Origin: CALNBC01 sp050945915
GTDB taxonomy: Bacteria; Bacillota; Clostridia; Christensenellales; CALWSW01
NCBI GenBank assembly: GCA_050945915.1
Contig: JBMNTV010000010.1
Coordinates: 1 to 45,519 of the forward strand
Reading direction: 5' to 3'
DNA length: 45,519 bases
Both the position numbers and the translations under genes were made by a program. Of the stretch, positions 32,037 through 40,336 are shown piece after piece. How positions within the stretch are numbered: the stretch's first letter is position 1; every line of letters starts with the position of its first letter. Under the pieces are notes generated by a model that saw nothing but the letters and a program-made list of their open reading frames with translations, was not told where the DNA came from and did not search any database.

Positions 32037-33686
32037 TCAGCCCTCCCAATCGCTCTTTGCGGTAACCATCACCTTGTGATGGATCGAGTTGACGAGACCG
32101 CTTTCAGTTGTCGCCCGGACAGTCAGGACATAAGAACCGTCGGTCTCAGGCGTAAAGGTGTAATACCAGTACACCCATTTGAAAACATCGGTGTCCCCAA
32201 GCTCGTACTTGGTCCAGGTCTTGCCCATATCCATCGAGAATTCGATGGAGACGATCTTTTCGTCATAAGCGTCCGCATAGCCTTCAAAGGTGAAGGGTTC
32301 GCCGGTCTTGATAATCATACCGTCCGGTACGCCGAGGATGGTGGCGTTGGGCTTGTTCTGATATTCGCCGTTCTGATCGATCCAGCCGTTGGGGATCCTG
32401 GAGTCGTAGTCGATATCTTCGTCGGTGACGTGATAGCCGACGATCTGCTTCACGTTGGACTGGGCGTCCACGCCTTCATACCAGTTCATGACGGGCCAGC
32501 CGCGTCCGCCGTCCAGGTATTCGCCGCCGATTTTATAGACGAGGAACACGCGGTCCCAGCGGTCTTTCGCAGCGCAGCGGAAGCTGCCTTCGTCCACGCG
32601 GGTAAAGGTGACGCCGGTGACGCCATCCAAAGCGCCGCCCGCTTTTTCGATGAGCCAGGTCAGGGGAATGCCAGTGATCTCGACGTTGGTGATACCGCCG
32701 CCACCGATGGCCACCCAGTCGCAGACCATCTTGGAAATCTTGGTCACCACGGCGCCTGCGGCTTCAGCTTCCTTGATCAGGTCGGGGAGCTTGATGGTAT
32801 AGGGGTTGTTGACCTTGCCATCGACGGTGATCTCCCACTCGTCAAACATCTCCTGAGGAGGGGTGATGTTCGCGCCGTTGACTCCCATGGCGTGACGCAT
32901 ATTGTCATAATAGGAGTGCATCCAGTCATAGGAGAAGACTTCGTCCAGGGTCTGAACCTTGTCCTGGGTGAAGCTGAAATCGCCCTGCACGTTTTCCACT
33001 TCGACGATGCCCAGCAGCTTGTCGTACTTGACGAGATCCCAAAGCTGGGTGCCCTGGCCGTCTGCCGTCATGTTGTGGCACTGCATGCAGTTGCCGTCAA
33101 AACCGGAGTTGGTGCGGTAGTGGATGCCGTGGATCAGCGTACCGAAATCGTACTGCTTGGCGATGTAGCCCGGTGCGTAGGTGTGGCAGATCAGGCACTG
33201 CTGGACGGTGGTATACACGCCCATCGGCTCGTTCCAGAACGCCGGGTGGGCGTATTTGGAATTCTTGATCAGGTCGTCCAGGCTTTCGTGGCAGGCGCCG
33301 CAACCGCGGTTGTCCGCATCCAGCCAATAGGTGTTATAGGAAATCGTGTTGCTCTGGCGCATCCAGCCGTAAATATCGTATTCCGTGGGGGTGCGCTGGA
33401 CCTTGATTCCGTTGGACAGGGTGCGGATTTCCGGCGCATACTCCTCGGCGATCTGGTCCCAGTAGTCAAAATGGTCCAGGAGCCATTCATGACCGGGGTA
33501 CTCGATCACCCTCTCCGGTTCGGGTTCCGGGGTGGATTCCGCTTCCTGGGGCACAGGGGTTGCGGCGGCCTCGGTCGGTGCTGGTGTTACTTCAGGTTCG
33601 GGTTGGTCGGCTGTGGTGGCATTGCTGCATGCTGCGAGCAGGAAAATGCAGCAAAGCACCAGGGAAATCGTTTTGAATACCCTCAT
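32037..33686 (-). CDS. Triheme cytochrome c fused to molybdopterin oxidoreductase domain (lipoprotein)
   Basis: A 549-aa exported protein. A signal peptide with lipidation Cys20 is followed by a P/E/T-rich linker (about 25-58). Three heme c sites come next: CGACH (129-133), CLICH (164-168) and CMQCH (200-204), with extra histidines (H147, H189) as possible axial ligands. The C-terminal half (about 280-549) is a sulfite-oxidase-like molybdopterin domain, with a candidate Mo-ligand cysteine in KMVCDW (322), IGGEYLDGGRGWPVM, and an Ig-like domain IEFSMDMGKTW. GGAGG lies 12 bases before the ATG. Hemes wired to a molybdenum site suggest an extracellular reductase or dehydrogenase. No cytochrome maturation genes are in the window. 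Confidence 0.88.
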   Translation of the reverse strand: MRVFKTISLVLCCIFLLAACSNATTADQPEPEVTPAPTEAAATPVPQEAESTPEPEPERVIEYPGHEWLLDHFDYWDQIAEEYAPEIRTLSNGIKVQRTPTEYDIYGWMRQSNTISYNTYWLDADNRGCGACHESLDDLIKNSKYAHPAFWNEPMGVYTTVQQCLICHTYAPGYIAKQYDFGTLIHGIHYRTNSGFDGNCMQCHNMTADGQGTQLWDLVKYDKLLGIVEVENVQGDFSFTQDKVQTLDEVFSYDWMHSYYDNMRHAMGVNGANITPPQEMFDEWEITVDGKVNNPYTIKLPDLIKEAEAAGAVVTKISKMVCDWVAIGGGGITNVEITGIPLTWLIEKAGGALDGVTGVTFTRVDEGSFRCAAKDRWDRVFLVYKIGGEYLDGGRGWPVMNWYEGVDAQSNVKQIVGYHVTDEDIDYDSRIPNGWIDQNGEYQNKPNATILGVPDGMIIKTGEPFTFEGYADAYDEKIVSIEFSMDMGKTWTKYELGDTDVFKWVYWYYTFTPETDGSYVLTVRATTESGLVNSIHHKVMVTAKSDWEG

Positions 33687-33737
33687 TGCACGGTTGAGCC
33701 TCCATTCTTTTTTATTTCAATCAAGTAAAAATCGCTT

Positions 33738-33771
33738 GATTTGAAAACTGAGTTGGCACAGATTTGAAAAC
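33738..33771 (-). repeat. Direct repeat in the leader of the cytochrome gene
   Basis: GATTTGAAAAC occurs at 33738-33748 and 33761-33771 with a 23-bp period, and the following bases (GAGTTG and GAAGTTG) are also similar. A nearby inverted pair TGACA/TGTCA lies just downstream of the -10 box. These may be regulator sites. Confidence 0.45.
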
Positions 33772-33810
33772 CGAAGTTGAACAAAGGTTTGACACATTTT
33801 TGTCACCCTG

Positions 33811-33840
33811 ATTATACGTTGCAATGAAAGAGAATGGCAA
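33811..33840 (-). promoter_or_regulatory. Promoter of the molybdopterin-cytochrome operon
   Basis: On the minus strand TTGCCA (33840-33835) and a consensus TATAAT (33816-33811) are separated by 18 bp. The leader is about 118 bases. Between here and 34213 I see no supportable gene. Confidence 0.7.
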
Positions 33841-34213
33841 TATGCATCTGAAAACAACTCGAAAGGCGATGCAACTGCTCAATGGTGGGATTCGTCCGCG
33901 CCTTGACCCCGGCAAATGAAAAAGAGCAGACAGCTTTCTACAAAAAAATCAATTTTGATTCGGAGAAAAAAGCGAAACGCCCGGCATGGCGGACGGCCGG
34001 GAATGAAATTTCGGACCGGATGGAGACAGACAGGAGAGCCCCGCGGGGCAATGGTTACAGCATAAATCTTCTGGAGCGGGCACACCGCAGGATGCGGGAC
34101 GTCTGGTTTTGATTTGCCTCCAATGCCAGCGCAAAGTGCTAAATCAATTTTTGTGAGGAGGCGAAAAGAAGGCGAAACGTGTATTGACGGGAATTATGAA
34201 CACAAAAATGAAA

Positions 34214-34249
34214 CAAAAAAGCCCCAAACTTTATAGTTTGGAGCTTTTC
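34214..34249 (-). terminator. Terminator after the tRNA-Gly/tRNA-Lys unit
   Basis: Arms AGCCCCAAAC and GTTTGGAGCT (one mismatch) with a six-base loop. On the minus strand it is followed by a run of T residues. Confidence 0.85.
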
Positions 34250-34254
34250 TGTTA

Positions 34255-34330
34255 TGGTGGGCGATCAGGGACTCGAACCCGGGACACCCTGATTAAGAGT
34301 CAGGTGCTCTACCAACTGAGCTAATCGCCC
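34255..34330 (-). tRNA. tRNA-Lys (anticodon CTT), CCA encoded
   Basis: Cloverleaf with acceptor GGGCGAT/ATCGCCC, anticodon stem CCTGA/TCAGG with loop CTCTTAA (anticodon CTT), T loop GGTTCGAGTCC, discriminator A and encoded CCA. It is the second gene after tRNA-Gly. Confidence 0.95.
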
Positions 34331-34333
34331 AAG

Positions 34334-34409
34334 TGGAGCGGAAGACGGGGTTCGAACCCGCTACCTCCGCCTTGGCAAGGCGGCGCTCTACCAAATGAGC
34401 TACTCCCGC
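34334..34409 (-). tRNA. tRNA-Gly (anticodon GCC), CCA encoded
   Basis: Cloverleaf with acceptor GCGGGAG/CTTCCGC, anticodon stem CCGCC/GGCGG with loop TTGCCAA (anticodon GCC), T loop GGTTCGAACCC, discriminator T and encoded CCA. It lies four bases upstream of tRNA-Lys in the same transcript. Confidence 0.95.
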
Positions 34410-34421
34410 GCGACAAAAAGA

Positions 34422-34450
34422 ATTATAGCACACGCGTGAGGGTTTGTCAC
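34422..34450 (-). promoter_or_regulatory. Promoter of the tRNA-Gly/tRNA-Lys unit
   Basis: On the minus strand GTGACA (34450-34445) and TATAAT (34427-34422) are separated by 17 bp, about a dozen bases before the tRNA-Gly 5' end. Confidence 0.75.
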
Positions 34451-34535
34451 CCCCCAAATTAAAAATTTTTGGGTTGGTTTTCTTATACTGATCAAATACT
34501 GATCAAAAAAAAGGGGAATAGCCCGAAAGAAAGGG

Positions 34536-35120
34536 CTATTCCCGAGTGTCATAAAAACGGAGCAGGCGCATGTTGGCGGCCTTTGCCGCCTGTTCGCCCA
34601 CATCGGAATCCTCGATCACCACGCAGTCCTTCGGATCAAAGCCGAGCTTCTTTGCCGCAAGCAGGAACGCTTCGGGGTGGGGCTTGCAGTTGGTGACATC
34701 GTCGATGGAAACGATGGTTTGCACCCCCTCGATCCCGCAGGCCTTCAGGCAGGCCTGGATGACGTCCATGCTGCTGCCGCTGGCGATGGCCACGGGAAAG
34801 CCGTTGTCCATCAGCAGCTTCAGAAGCTGGATGTTGCAGAGGATGGGCTTTCCGCTATGCATGATGGAAAGGTAATAATCGTGGATGGCGTTGAGCAGAT
34901 CTTCCTTGTCCGCCGCAATGTGAAAGCGCTCGCAGATCGCGTCAATCTGCCCGATCTCGGACATCCCAGCCATGGCGAGATAGTAATCCCGCTCCACCTC
35001 AACACCGAAGCGGTCGAGGAACACCTGTTTGAATGAGAGGTAATAGTTCTCCATGCTGTCGACCAGAACGCCATCCAGATCAAAAATGAATGCAAATCTT
35101 CTATCGAAAACGTTTACCAT
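34536..35120 (-). CDS. HAD family hydrolase (beta-phosphoglucomutase-like)
   Basis: A 194-aa haloacid-dehalogenase phosphatase. Motif I is FDLDGVLVDS, with the nucleophilic and acid/base aspartates. Motif II is IASGSSMDV, motif III is NCKPHPEAFLLAAKKLG and motif IV is VIEDSDVGEQAA. The helical cap between motifs I and II is of the PGMB type. The lysine-containing CKPHPE and the DLDGVLVDS motif fit sugar-phosphate phosphatases or beta-phosphoglucomutases; the substrate is not predictable. The ATG at 35120 has GGAGG seven bases upstream. Confidence 0.92.
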   Translation of the reverse strand: MVNVFDRRFAFIFDLDGVLVDSMENYYLSFKQVFLDRFGVEVERDYYLAMAGMSEIGQIDAICERFHIAADKEDLLNAIHDYYLSIMHSGKPILCNIQLLKLLMDNGFPVAIASGSSMDVIQACLKACGIEGVQTIVSIDDVTNCKPHPEAFLLAAKKLGFDPKDCVVIEDSDVGEQAAKAANMRLLRFYDTRE

Positions 35121-35223
35121 TGAGAGACCTCCTGTACTTTGCGTACATGATAATATACCCAAGTGTACAAATCAAGTTTGCGCACGCGATGACAGGGGAA
35201 TAATGGGCACGAGGTGAAATACT

Positions 35224-35463
35224 GTGCGATTTTTCAAAAAAGAGGAAAAAACACAGCAAGGACAGGACGCGCAAAAAGCGCTGAAGCGATATCAGGCAGC
35301 CCTGATGGCTTTCGCCCATGCGCGGGACGATGCGGCCGTCGATTACGCGGTTTACGAAATGGAAGCCGCCCACAGGGAATACGCCCTGCTTTCCGCCGAC
35401 CAGAGGGCAAAGGAAAAAATTAGGACAGACTGCGGTGTTCAAGCAGAACATACTGTGATATAA
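35224..35463 (+). CDS. YaaL/DUF2508-like small protein
   Basis: A 79-aa charged helical protein. The stretch DDAAVDYAVYEMEAAHREYALL matches the DUF2508 pattern of an acidic start, a conserved xDYAxYExxAAxxRY core and a final leucine-rich end, seen in Bacillus YaaL and clostridial homologues. In other genomes such genes often sit near recR or bofA, but neither is present here. The start is GTG, with GAGGTG about seven bases upstream. Function unknown. The promoter of the next gene overlaps its 3' end. Confidence 0.65.
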   Translation: MRFFKKEEKTQQGQDAQKALKRYQAALMAFAHARDDAAVDYAVYEMEAAHREYALLSADQRAKEKIRTDCGVQAEHTVI

Positions 35464-35464
35464 T
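35436..35464 (+). promoter_or_regulatory. Promoter for the Fe-alcohol dehydrogenase
   Basis: TGTTCA (35436-35441) and a consensus TATAAT (35459-35464) are separated by 17 bp, ending one base past the YaaL-like stop. Confidence 0.55.
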
Positions 35465-35520
35465 CATGTATATTTGAAAAAACTGTGCACTGCAGATGAT
35501 ATGCATGAAAGGTGTTAGAT

Positions 35521-36624
35521 ATGGCCAACGTGTTCTATTGCCCCGTTAAGGTGGTTTACGGCAAGGGCTGCGTCATCGAGCATTCATCGCTGATTGCCGC
35601 CCTTGGAACCAAAGCTTTGATCGTCACCACGCCTTCCTCTGCAAGGAACGGCTCCAGGCAGGACGTGATCGCCGCCCTTGAAAAAGAGGGGATGGGTTAC
35701 GCCATTTATGACAGGTGCGAAAACAACCCCAGCCTAAAGATGGTGGACGATCTGGGCGAGTTCGCCAGAAACAGCGGCTGTGACCTCGTCATCGGCGTGG
35801 GGGGCGGCTCTCCCATGGACTGCGCCAAGGCCGCGTCCGTGCTGGCGACCAACGATTACCCCGCTGCGGAACTGTTCAAAAACATTTATCCCAACCGTCC
35901 GCTGCCGCTGGTGCTGATCCCCACCACCGCGGGTACGGGCTCTGAAATGTCCTACAACAGCGTGCTGACCGTGGACGGCGGCAGGAATAAAAAGAGCTTC
36001 GGCACCCCCGAACTCCACGCCAAACTGGCTTTTTTGGACGCTGCCTATACCGAAAAGCTGCCGATGCACCTCGCCAGAAACACCGCGGTGGACGCGTTTG
36101 CCCACGCGCTGGAGGGCTTTTTGAAGCCGTCCTGCTCCACCATGGGCGCGTTCTTCGCAAGGGAGGTGTTCCGCGGCTTTGCCGAGTGCTACGACGCGCT
36201 GCTTGGCGATTCCTTGGATGACAAAACCCGGGAAAGACTCTTGATGAACGTGATGTACGCCGGAATCGTGATCGCCCAGGAGCGCACCATCGGCCTGCAT
36301 GTCGCCAGCTATCCGCTGACCGCCCTCTACGGCGTGCAGCACGGCCTTGCGGTGGGACTGCCCATGGCTGCCTTCGTCAAGCTGAATTATGCAGAGGCAA
36401 AGGAAAAGATCGACGAGGTGCTGGGCATCCTAGGACTGTCTTCCCCCGACGATCTCAAGGGCTATATCGGCGCTCTTCTGGAGGACAAGAACACCTATAC
36501 CATGGCAGACGTTGAAAAGATCATGGAAGTGAGCCTTTCCGGCATCATGGCCAGGGAGAACCCCCACAAATTCACCGAAGAAGAAGTGCGCCAAATGTAT
36601 CTCGAGAGCCTGAATATGGTCTGA
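35521..36624 (+). CDS. Iron-containing alcohol dehydrogenase
   Basis: A 367-aa NAD(P)-dependent group III alcohol dehydrogenase of the cytoplasm. The nucleotide-binding site reads VIGVGGGSPMDCAKAAS and IPTTAGTGSEMSYNSV. Metal ligands are expected in AVDAFAHALEGF (D and H), GLHVASYPL and YGVQHGLAVGLPM. It acts on a primary alcohol/aldehyde pair. The dha genes at 18.9 kb make a glycerol-dehydrogenase-like role conceivable but not shown. I chose the ATG at 35521, with AAAGGTG upstream, over a TTG at 35512. A terminator follows. Confidence 0.94.
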   Translation: MANVFYCPVKVVYGKGCVIEHSSLIAALGTKALIVTTPSSARNGSRQDVIAALEKEGMGYAIYDRCENNPSLKMVDDLGEFARNSGCDLVIGVGGGSPMDCAKAASVLATNDYPAAELFKNIYPNRPLPLVLIPTTAGTGSEMSYNSVLTVDGGRNKKSFGTPELHAKLAFLDAAYTEKLPMHLARNTAVDAFAHALEGFLKPSCSTMGAFFAREVFRGFAECYDALLGDSLDDKTRERLLMNVMYAGIVIAQERTIGLHVASYPLTALYGVQHGLAVGLPMAAFVKLNYAEAKEKIDEVLGILGLSSPDDLKGYIGALLEDKNTYTMADVEKIMEVSLSGIMARENPHKFTEEEVRQMYLESLNMV

Positions 36625-36647
36625 CATGCGATTTGACAACCCGGATT

Positions 36648-36682
36648 GCGGGGCCGCCGGTTGGGTTGCCCCGCTGCTTTTT
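36648..36682 (+). terminator. Terminator after the alcohol dehydrogenase
   Basis: Stem GCGGGG/CCCCGC enclosing a GC-rich loop is followed by TGCTTTTTCC. Confidence 0.75.
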
Positions 36683-36684
36683 CC

Positions 36685-37680
36685 TTATTGTATCGGAATG
36701 CTGATTTCGCCGCAGAGCGGATGCACCATCAGGCGGTGAAGCTCCTCGATGGAATTTGTCCGCGCAAGGGCCCACATCAGCTTGGTGACTGCCGCCTCTG
36801 CGGTCATGTCATAGCCGTTGATCACGCCCTCGTGGGAGACCTTGCGCCCCACCTCGTAGATGGATAGATCGGCGAAGTCGTACAGGCACTGGCTGGTGAC
36901 TACTACGGGGATGCCGCTTTTTGCAAGCAGGTTCAGCTTTTCGGCTAGGTTGCGCCGCAGGTAGTGCAGCCCGCCGACGCCGAAGGCCTCCACCACCACG
37001 CCTTTGTATTGAAGGTCCAGCAGCGCGTCGAAGAGTTCCGGCCTGGTTCCCGGAATGGCCTTCAGCAGAAAAACGTCGCTGACGAGGTCGTTCTCCAGGC
37101 TGGGGGTCCCGGTGATGGGCTGGGGATTGGAAAGACTGACGCCGCTGGTGCTGATGGTTCCCGCCAAGGGGGCGTTGATGCTCTCAAACGCGTCGAATCC
37201 CGTGGAACGCACCTTCACAGCCCGGGCGCCGTTGATGATCTTCCGATTAAAGACGACGTAAACCCCGGGAATGCCCGCCTGGGCGGTCAGGACCGCGGAG
37301 ATGAGGTTCGTTCTCGCGTCCGTCAGCGGATTCTTCATGGGCAATTGGGATCCGGTGAGCACCACGGGCTTTTTCAGCCCCCGGAGCATAAAGGAAAGCA
37401 TGGCCGCTGTGTAGGCGAGGGTGTCCGTGCCGTGGGTGATGACTACGCCGTCATTTTCGCGCAGGGCGTCGTACACTTCCGCAGCGATGAAGGTCCATTC
37501 TTCCGGCTGGATGTTCGAGCTGTCCAAAGAGAGGATGTCCCGGGCGGAAAGGGCGCAGTCGCCGCAAAAATCCCCGAGGCCGGCAAGCAGCTCTTCGCCG
37601 CTCATGCCGGGGGAATAGCCGTCAGGGGAGGGGACAGAGGCGATGGTTCCCCCTGTTGCAAGCAGTTGTATGCGTTTCAT
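36685..37680 (-). CDS. ansA: Type I L-asparaginase
   Basis: A cytoplasmic asparaginase, about 331 aa, hydrolysing L-asparagine to aspartate and ammonia. Catalytic triads are visible: the N-terminal LLATGGTIAS (nucleophilic Thr) and VVITHGTDTLAYTAAML (Thr-Asp pair), then GSQLPMKNPLTDARTNL with the conserved lysine region. No signal peptide is present, so this is type I (AnsA-like) rather than the periplasmic type II. Two ATGs lie six bases apart; the second (37680) gives the family-typical N-terminus MKRIQLLATGGTIAS. It starts within 32 bases of the divergent GIY-YIG gene, so the two promoters must overlap neighbouring coding sequence. Confidence 0.93.
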   Translation of the reverse strand: MKRIQLLATGGTIASVPSPDGYSPGMSGEELLAGLGDFCGDCALSARDILSLDSSNIQPEEWTFIAAEVYDALRENDGVVITHGTDTLAYTAAMLSFMLRGLKKPVVLTGSQLPMKNPLTDARTNLISAVLTAQAGIPGVYVVFNRKIINGARAVKVRSTGFDAFESINAPLAGTISTSGVSLSNPQPITGTPSLENDLVSDVFLLKAIPGTRPELFDALLDLQYKGVVVEAFGVGGLHYLRRNLAEKLNLLAKSGIPVVVTSQCLYDFADLSIYEVGRKVSHEGVINGYDMTAEAAVTKLMWALARTNSIEELHRLMVHPLCGEISIPIQ

Positions 37681-37711
37681 ATTCATCTCATTTCTTAAAG
37701 GTGGTCGAGTG

Positions 37712-37981
37712 ATGCCGTTTGCCTATATGGTTCGCTGCGCGGACGGAAGTTATTATTCCGGCAGCGCTGTCAATATGAAAAAGAGGATCGACGCGCACAA
37801 CGCGGGAGCAGGAGCGAAGTACACCCGCTCCAGGCGACCGGTCAGGCTGGTGTATTATGAAGAATTCCAAAGCCTGAGCGACGCGATGAAAAGGGAGGCC
37901 GCATTAAAAAAGCTCAGCCACGCCCAAAAGGTGGAGTTAGCCAGGAACTTTGAAAAGGCGGGTCTGGACGTATTATTGTAA
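37712..37981 (+). CDS. GIY-YIG domain protein (UPF0213/YhbQ-like)
   Basis: An 89-aa single-domain GIY-YIG protein. The motif is represented by FAYMVRCADGSYYSGSA, with the tyrosines and glycine in place. It is followed by the conserved RIDAHNAGAGAKYTRSRRPVRLVYYE (in two parts) and a C-terminal ALKKLSHAQKVEL helix. Members are small nuclease-like proteins, some with DNA- or RNA-cleaving activity; the cellular role is unclear. AAAGGTGG precedes the ATG at 37712. It is divergent from asparaginase. Confidence 0.92.
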   Translation: MPFAYMVRCADGSYYSGSAVNMKKRIDAHNAGAGAKYTRSRRPVRLVYYEEFQSLSDAMKREAALKKLSHAQKVELARNFEKAGLDVLL

Positions 37982-38109
37982 ATCGGAAGCCAATAACTGG
38001 AAATACGGATCCCGTCAGCGGCTTTTTAGAAGGTTTTGCGCCACTAATTATAAACTTGAAAATATGATAGCATATTTTTAGCGAAAATCGGAATTTCACG
38101 AACAAAGTG

Positions 38110-38138
38110 TTGAAAATTTCATAAAAAGGTGATATTCT
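38110..38138 (+). promoter_or_regulatory. Promoter for the DeoR regulator gene
   Basis: TTGAAA (38110-38115) and TATTCT (38133-38138) are separated by 17 bp in a very AT-rich region. Confidence 0.5.
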
Positions 38139-38181
38139 TCTTTAAAGCAAATGTAATTTCAACTGTTGGAGGTTATCAGAT

Positions 38182-38943
38182 ATGAAAATCGCACGCAGAG
38201 AGGACATCCGCCACTATGTAGAGGCAAAGGGTGAAGTGACTCTGCTGGAGCTGCAAGAGATGTTCCCTGACTGCTCGATGATGACGCTGCGCAGGGACCT
38301 CATCCACCTTGAAGAACAAGGTATCGTCAAGCGCACCCGCGGCGGAGCCGTCTCCATCGACCGCCTCGGCGGATATATCGACGGGCGTTACAGCCAGCGC
38401 GTGATGGATCACACCGCATCCAAGATGGATATTGCCAGGAAGGCTGTCGAGCTGATCGACCTTTCCTGTTCATTATACATCGATTCCGGCAGCACCACCA
38501 TGTTTTTTGCCAAGCAGTTGCCGGACCTGCATTGTTCCGTGCTCACCAGCGGCGTCAACACCGCTCTGGAGCTGACGAAAAACCCCAAGTACTCCGTGAC
38601 CCTGCTCGGCGGCCACTTGAACCACAATACCCTTTCCTGCGGCGGCGCCCAGGCACTCGCCTACCTTGACACCGTCAATATCGATACCGCCGTCATGGCC
38701 ACTTCGGGCTTCTCCCTCGACTACGGCTTCACCAGCGGTTCCTATACCGATTGCGAAGTCAAGCGCGCCGTCATCAGCCGCGCCAGAAGGACCATCATGT
38801 TGGTGGACAACAGCAAGATCGGCCGCAGTTTGCCCACCACCTTTGCCCAGCTTTCTGATATTGAGATCCTCGTGACCGACGTTCAGCCCCCCGAGGATAT
38901 TGTCAAAGCCTGTGAAGAAGCCGGCGTCCAGTTGGTATTCTGA
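38182..38943 (+). CDS. DeoR family transcriptional regulator
   Basis: A 253-aa regulator. The N-terminal winged helix-turn-helix reads VTLLELQEMFPDCSMMTLRRDLIHLEEQG (in parts), followed by KRTRGGAV, the standard DeoR signature. The C-terminal sugar-phosphate sensor domain has YIDSGSTTMFFAKQL, LTSGVNTALEL and LLGGHLNHNTLSCGG, which bind phosphosugar effectors in the family. GGAGG lies nine bases before the ATG. No sugar operon is adjacent. Candidates in the window are the DeoC-like/transaldolase pair and the dha genes, but this is speculative. Confidence 0.93.
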   Translation: MKIARREDIRHYVEAKGEVTLLELQEMFPDCSMMTLRRDLIHLEEQGIVKRTRGGAVSIDRLGGYIDGRYSQRVMDHTASKMDIARKAVELIDLSCSLYIDSGSTTMFFAKQLPDLHCSVLTSGVNTALELTKNPKYSVTLLGGHLNHNTLSCGGAQALAYLDTVNIDTAVMATSGFSLDYGFTSGSYTDCEVKRAVISRARRTIMLVDNSKIGRSLPTTFAQLSDIEILVTDVQPPEDIVKACEEAGVQLVF

Positions 38944-38982
38944 AACCTGGAAAACTAGCGTCAAATCGCTGATGATATGGAG

Positions 38983-39015
38983 TATGGCCCGCCGCTGCGG
39001 GTCATATCTCTGTTT
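38983..39015 (+). terminator. Weak terminator after the DeoR gene
   Basis: A 10-bp stem TATGGCCCGC/GCGGGTCATA (one G-U pair) with a CGCT loop, followed by TCTCTGTTT. Confidence 0.5.
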
Positions 39016-39086
39016 GGCGTTTTAAGGAAGAGCGTTTTGGGAATGGCTAACACAACGAGCATATATGGCGCATATTGGAGGCAACG

Positions 39087-40028
39087 ATGAAGCGCGAGCT
39101 GAGAAAACTGTCGGCGGTGGTCCCCGCCTACAATGAGCAGGAAGTGCTGCCTTTGTTCTGCGAACGGATGGATGCCGTTTTGGCGTCTTTGGGTTGCGAT
39201 TATGAGATCATTCTGGTGGACGACGGAAGCCGGGATGCCACCTGGCAGGTGATCGAGGAAGAAAGCAAGAAAAACAGCCGTATCCGCGGACTGCGCTTCG
39301 CCAGGAACTTCGGCCATCAGCTCGCGGTCACCGCGGGCATGGACGCCGCAGAGGGAGACGCCCTGGTGGTGATCGACGCGGACCTTCAGGACCCGCCGGA
39401 GGTCATTCCCCAAATGGTGGAAAAATGGAAGGAAGGGTTTGACGTCGTCTACGGCAAGCGCAAGAAGCGGGAAGGGGAGACCGCCTTCAAAAAGTTCACC
39501 GCCTTTTTGTATTACCGGCTGTTGAAGTCCATGTCCGGCACCGCGATTCCGCTGGACACCGGCGATTTCCGCCTTTTGGACCGGCGGGTGGCGGACGCGA
39601 TGGGCAGCATGCGGGAGCATAACCGCTTCCTCCGCGGCCTTTCCGCCTGGACGGGTTTTGCCCAGTGCCCGGTGGAGTACGTTCGCCACGAGCGCGCGGC
39701 AGGGAAGACGAAGTACACCCTGAAGAAGATGCTCAAACTCGCGGCGGACGGCATCATCGGCTATTCCAGCAAGCCGCTGACGATGGCGTTTTTCGCCGGC
39801 GGCGGCGTGATCGGCTTGACGATGGCGTCCATGATCGCCCTGCTCGTGGTGCAGATTGTCAACGGTTTTTCGCTGTTCCCCTGGGTTCTTGCGCTGCTGT
39901 TTTTGGTTTGCGGCGCCATTTTGGCCTTTATGGGGGTTATTGGCGCGTATATCGCCAGAATCTATGATGAAGCGAAAAATCGCCCGCTTTACATCATTTC
40001 CGAACGGACAGGCCCCGAACAGGGTTGA
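39087..40028 (+). CDS. Family 2 glycosyltransferase, polyprenyl-phosphate sugar transferase (GtrB/DPM1-like)
   Basis: A 313-aa membrane-associated enzyme. The GT-A domain has LSAVVPAYNEQEVLP, ILVDDGSRDATW, RFARNFGHQLAVTAGMDAAEGD (in parts) and the DADLQDPPEVIPQM metal site. GDFRLLDRRV and the basic AAGKTKYTLKKMLKLA segment follow. Two C-terminal transmembrane helices span about residues 232-258 and 266-292. This layout fits transfer of glucose or another sugar from a nucleotide donor to undecaprenyl phosphate. GGAGG lies five bases before the ATG at 39087. No flippase is adjacent; the GT-C-like protein at 3939 could use such a lipid-linked sugar, which is only an inference. Confidence 0.93.
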   Translation: MKRELRKLSAVVPAYNEQEVLPLFCERMDAVLASLGCDYEIILVDDGSRDATWQVIEEESKKNSRIRGLRFARNFGHQLAVTAGMDAAEGDALVVIDADLQDPPEVIPQMVEKWKEGFDVVYGKRKKREGETAFKKFTAFLYYRLLKSMSGTAIPLDTGDFRLLDRRVADAMGSMREHNRFLRGLSAWTGFAQCPVEYVRHERAAGKTKYTLKKMLKLAADGIIGYSSKPLTMAFFAGGGVIGLTMASMIALLVVQIVNGFSLFPWVLALLFLVCGAILAFMGVIGAYIARIYDEAKNRPLYIISERTGPEQG

Positions 40029-40192
40029 ACACAGAGGTTTCAAAAGAAACCCCGATATCGGGATCCCGCTGTTGGCGGTCGGGTCATCGATCAAAACAAG
40101 GCGAAGCTGACCGGAGACAGAGCCGGCGGCATCGTGAATTTCATTCAGAAGCTGTTCGAAACGGTGCACCATGTTCAGATAAAACAAGATTC

Positions 40193-40216
40193 AGCCCCGG
40201 GTTCAAGACCGGGGCT
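40193..40216 (+). terminator. Terminator hairpin after the glycosyltransferase
   Basis: A perfect 8-bp stem AGCCCCGG/CCGGGGCT with an eight-base loop and only a short T stretch. It is followed 20 bases later by a stronger terminator. The 160 bases before it (40029-40192) show no supportable gene. Confidence 0.6.
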
Positions 40217-40238
40217 TTGCTGTGCAACGAAGAAAAAG

Positions 40239-40271
40239 CAGCCCCCGCGATGCTGCGGGGACTGTTTTTTT
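40239..40271. terminator. Bidirectional terminator between glycosyltransferase and flavoprotein genes
   Basis: Stem CAGCCCCCGC/GCGGGGACTG (one mismatch) with a six-base loop is followed by seven T residues on the plus strand and by CTTTTTCTTC on the minus strand. Confidence 0.85.
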
Positions 40272-40336
40272 CTTGTTTGGCTGGTTGGGCCTGGCGCTTG
40301 TCGCTCTGGCCCGTCAAACACCATGAGTTATGAAAG

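Noticed and set aside
33882..34112. Plus-strand 76-codon frame before the tRNA-Lys/Gly unit
   Set aside because: No ribosome site, no family resemblance and biased composition; probably non-coding.
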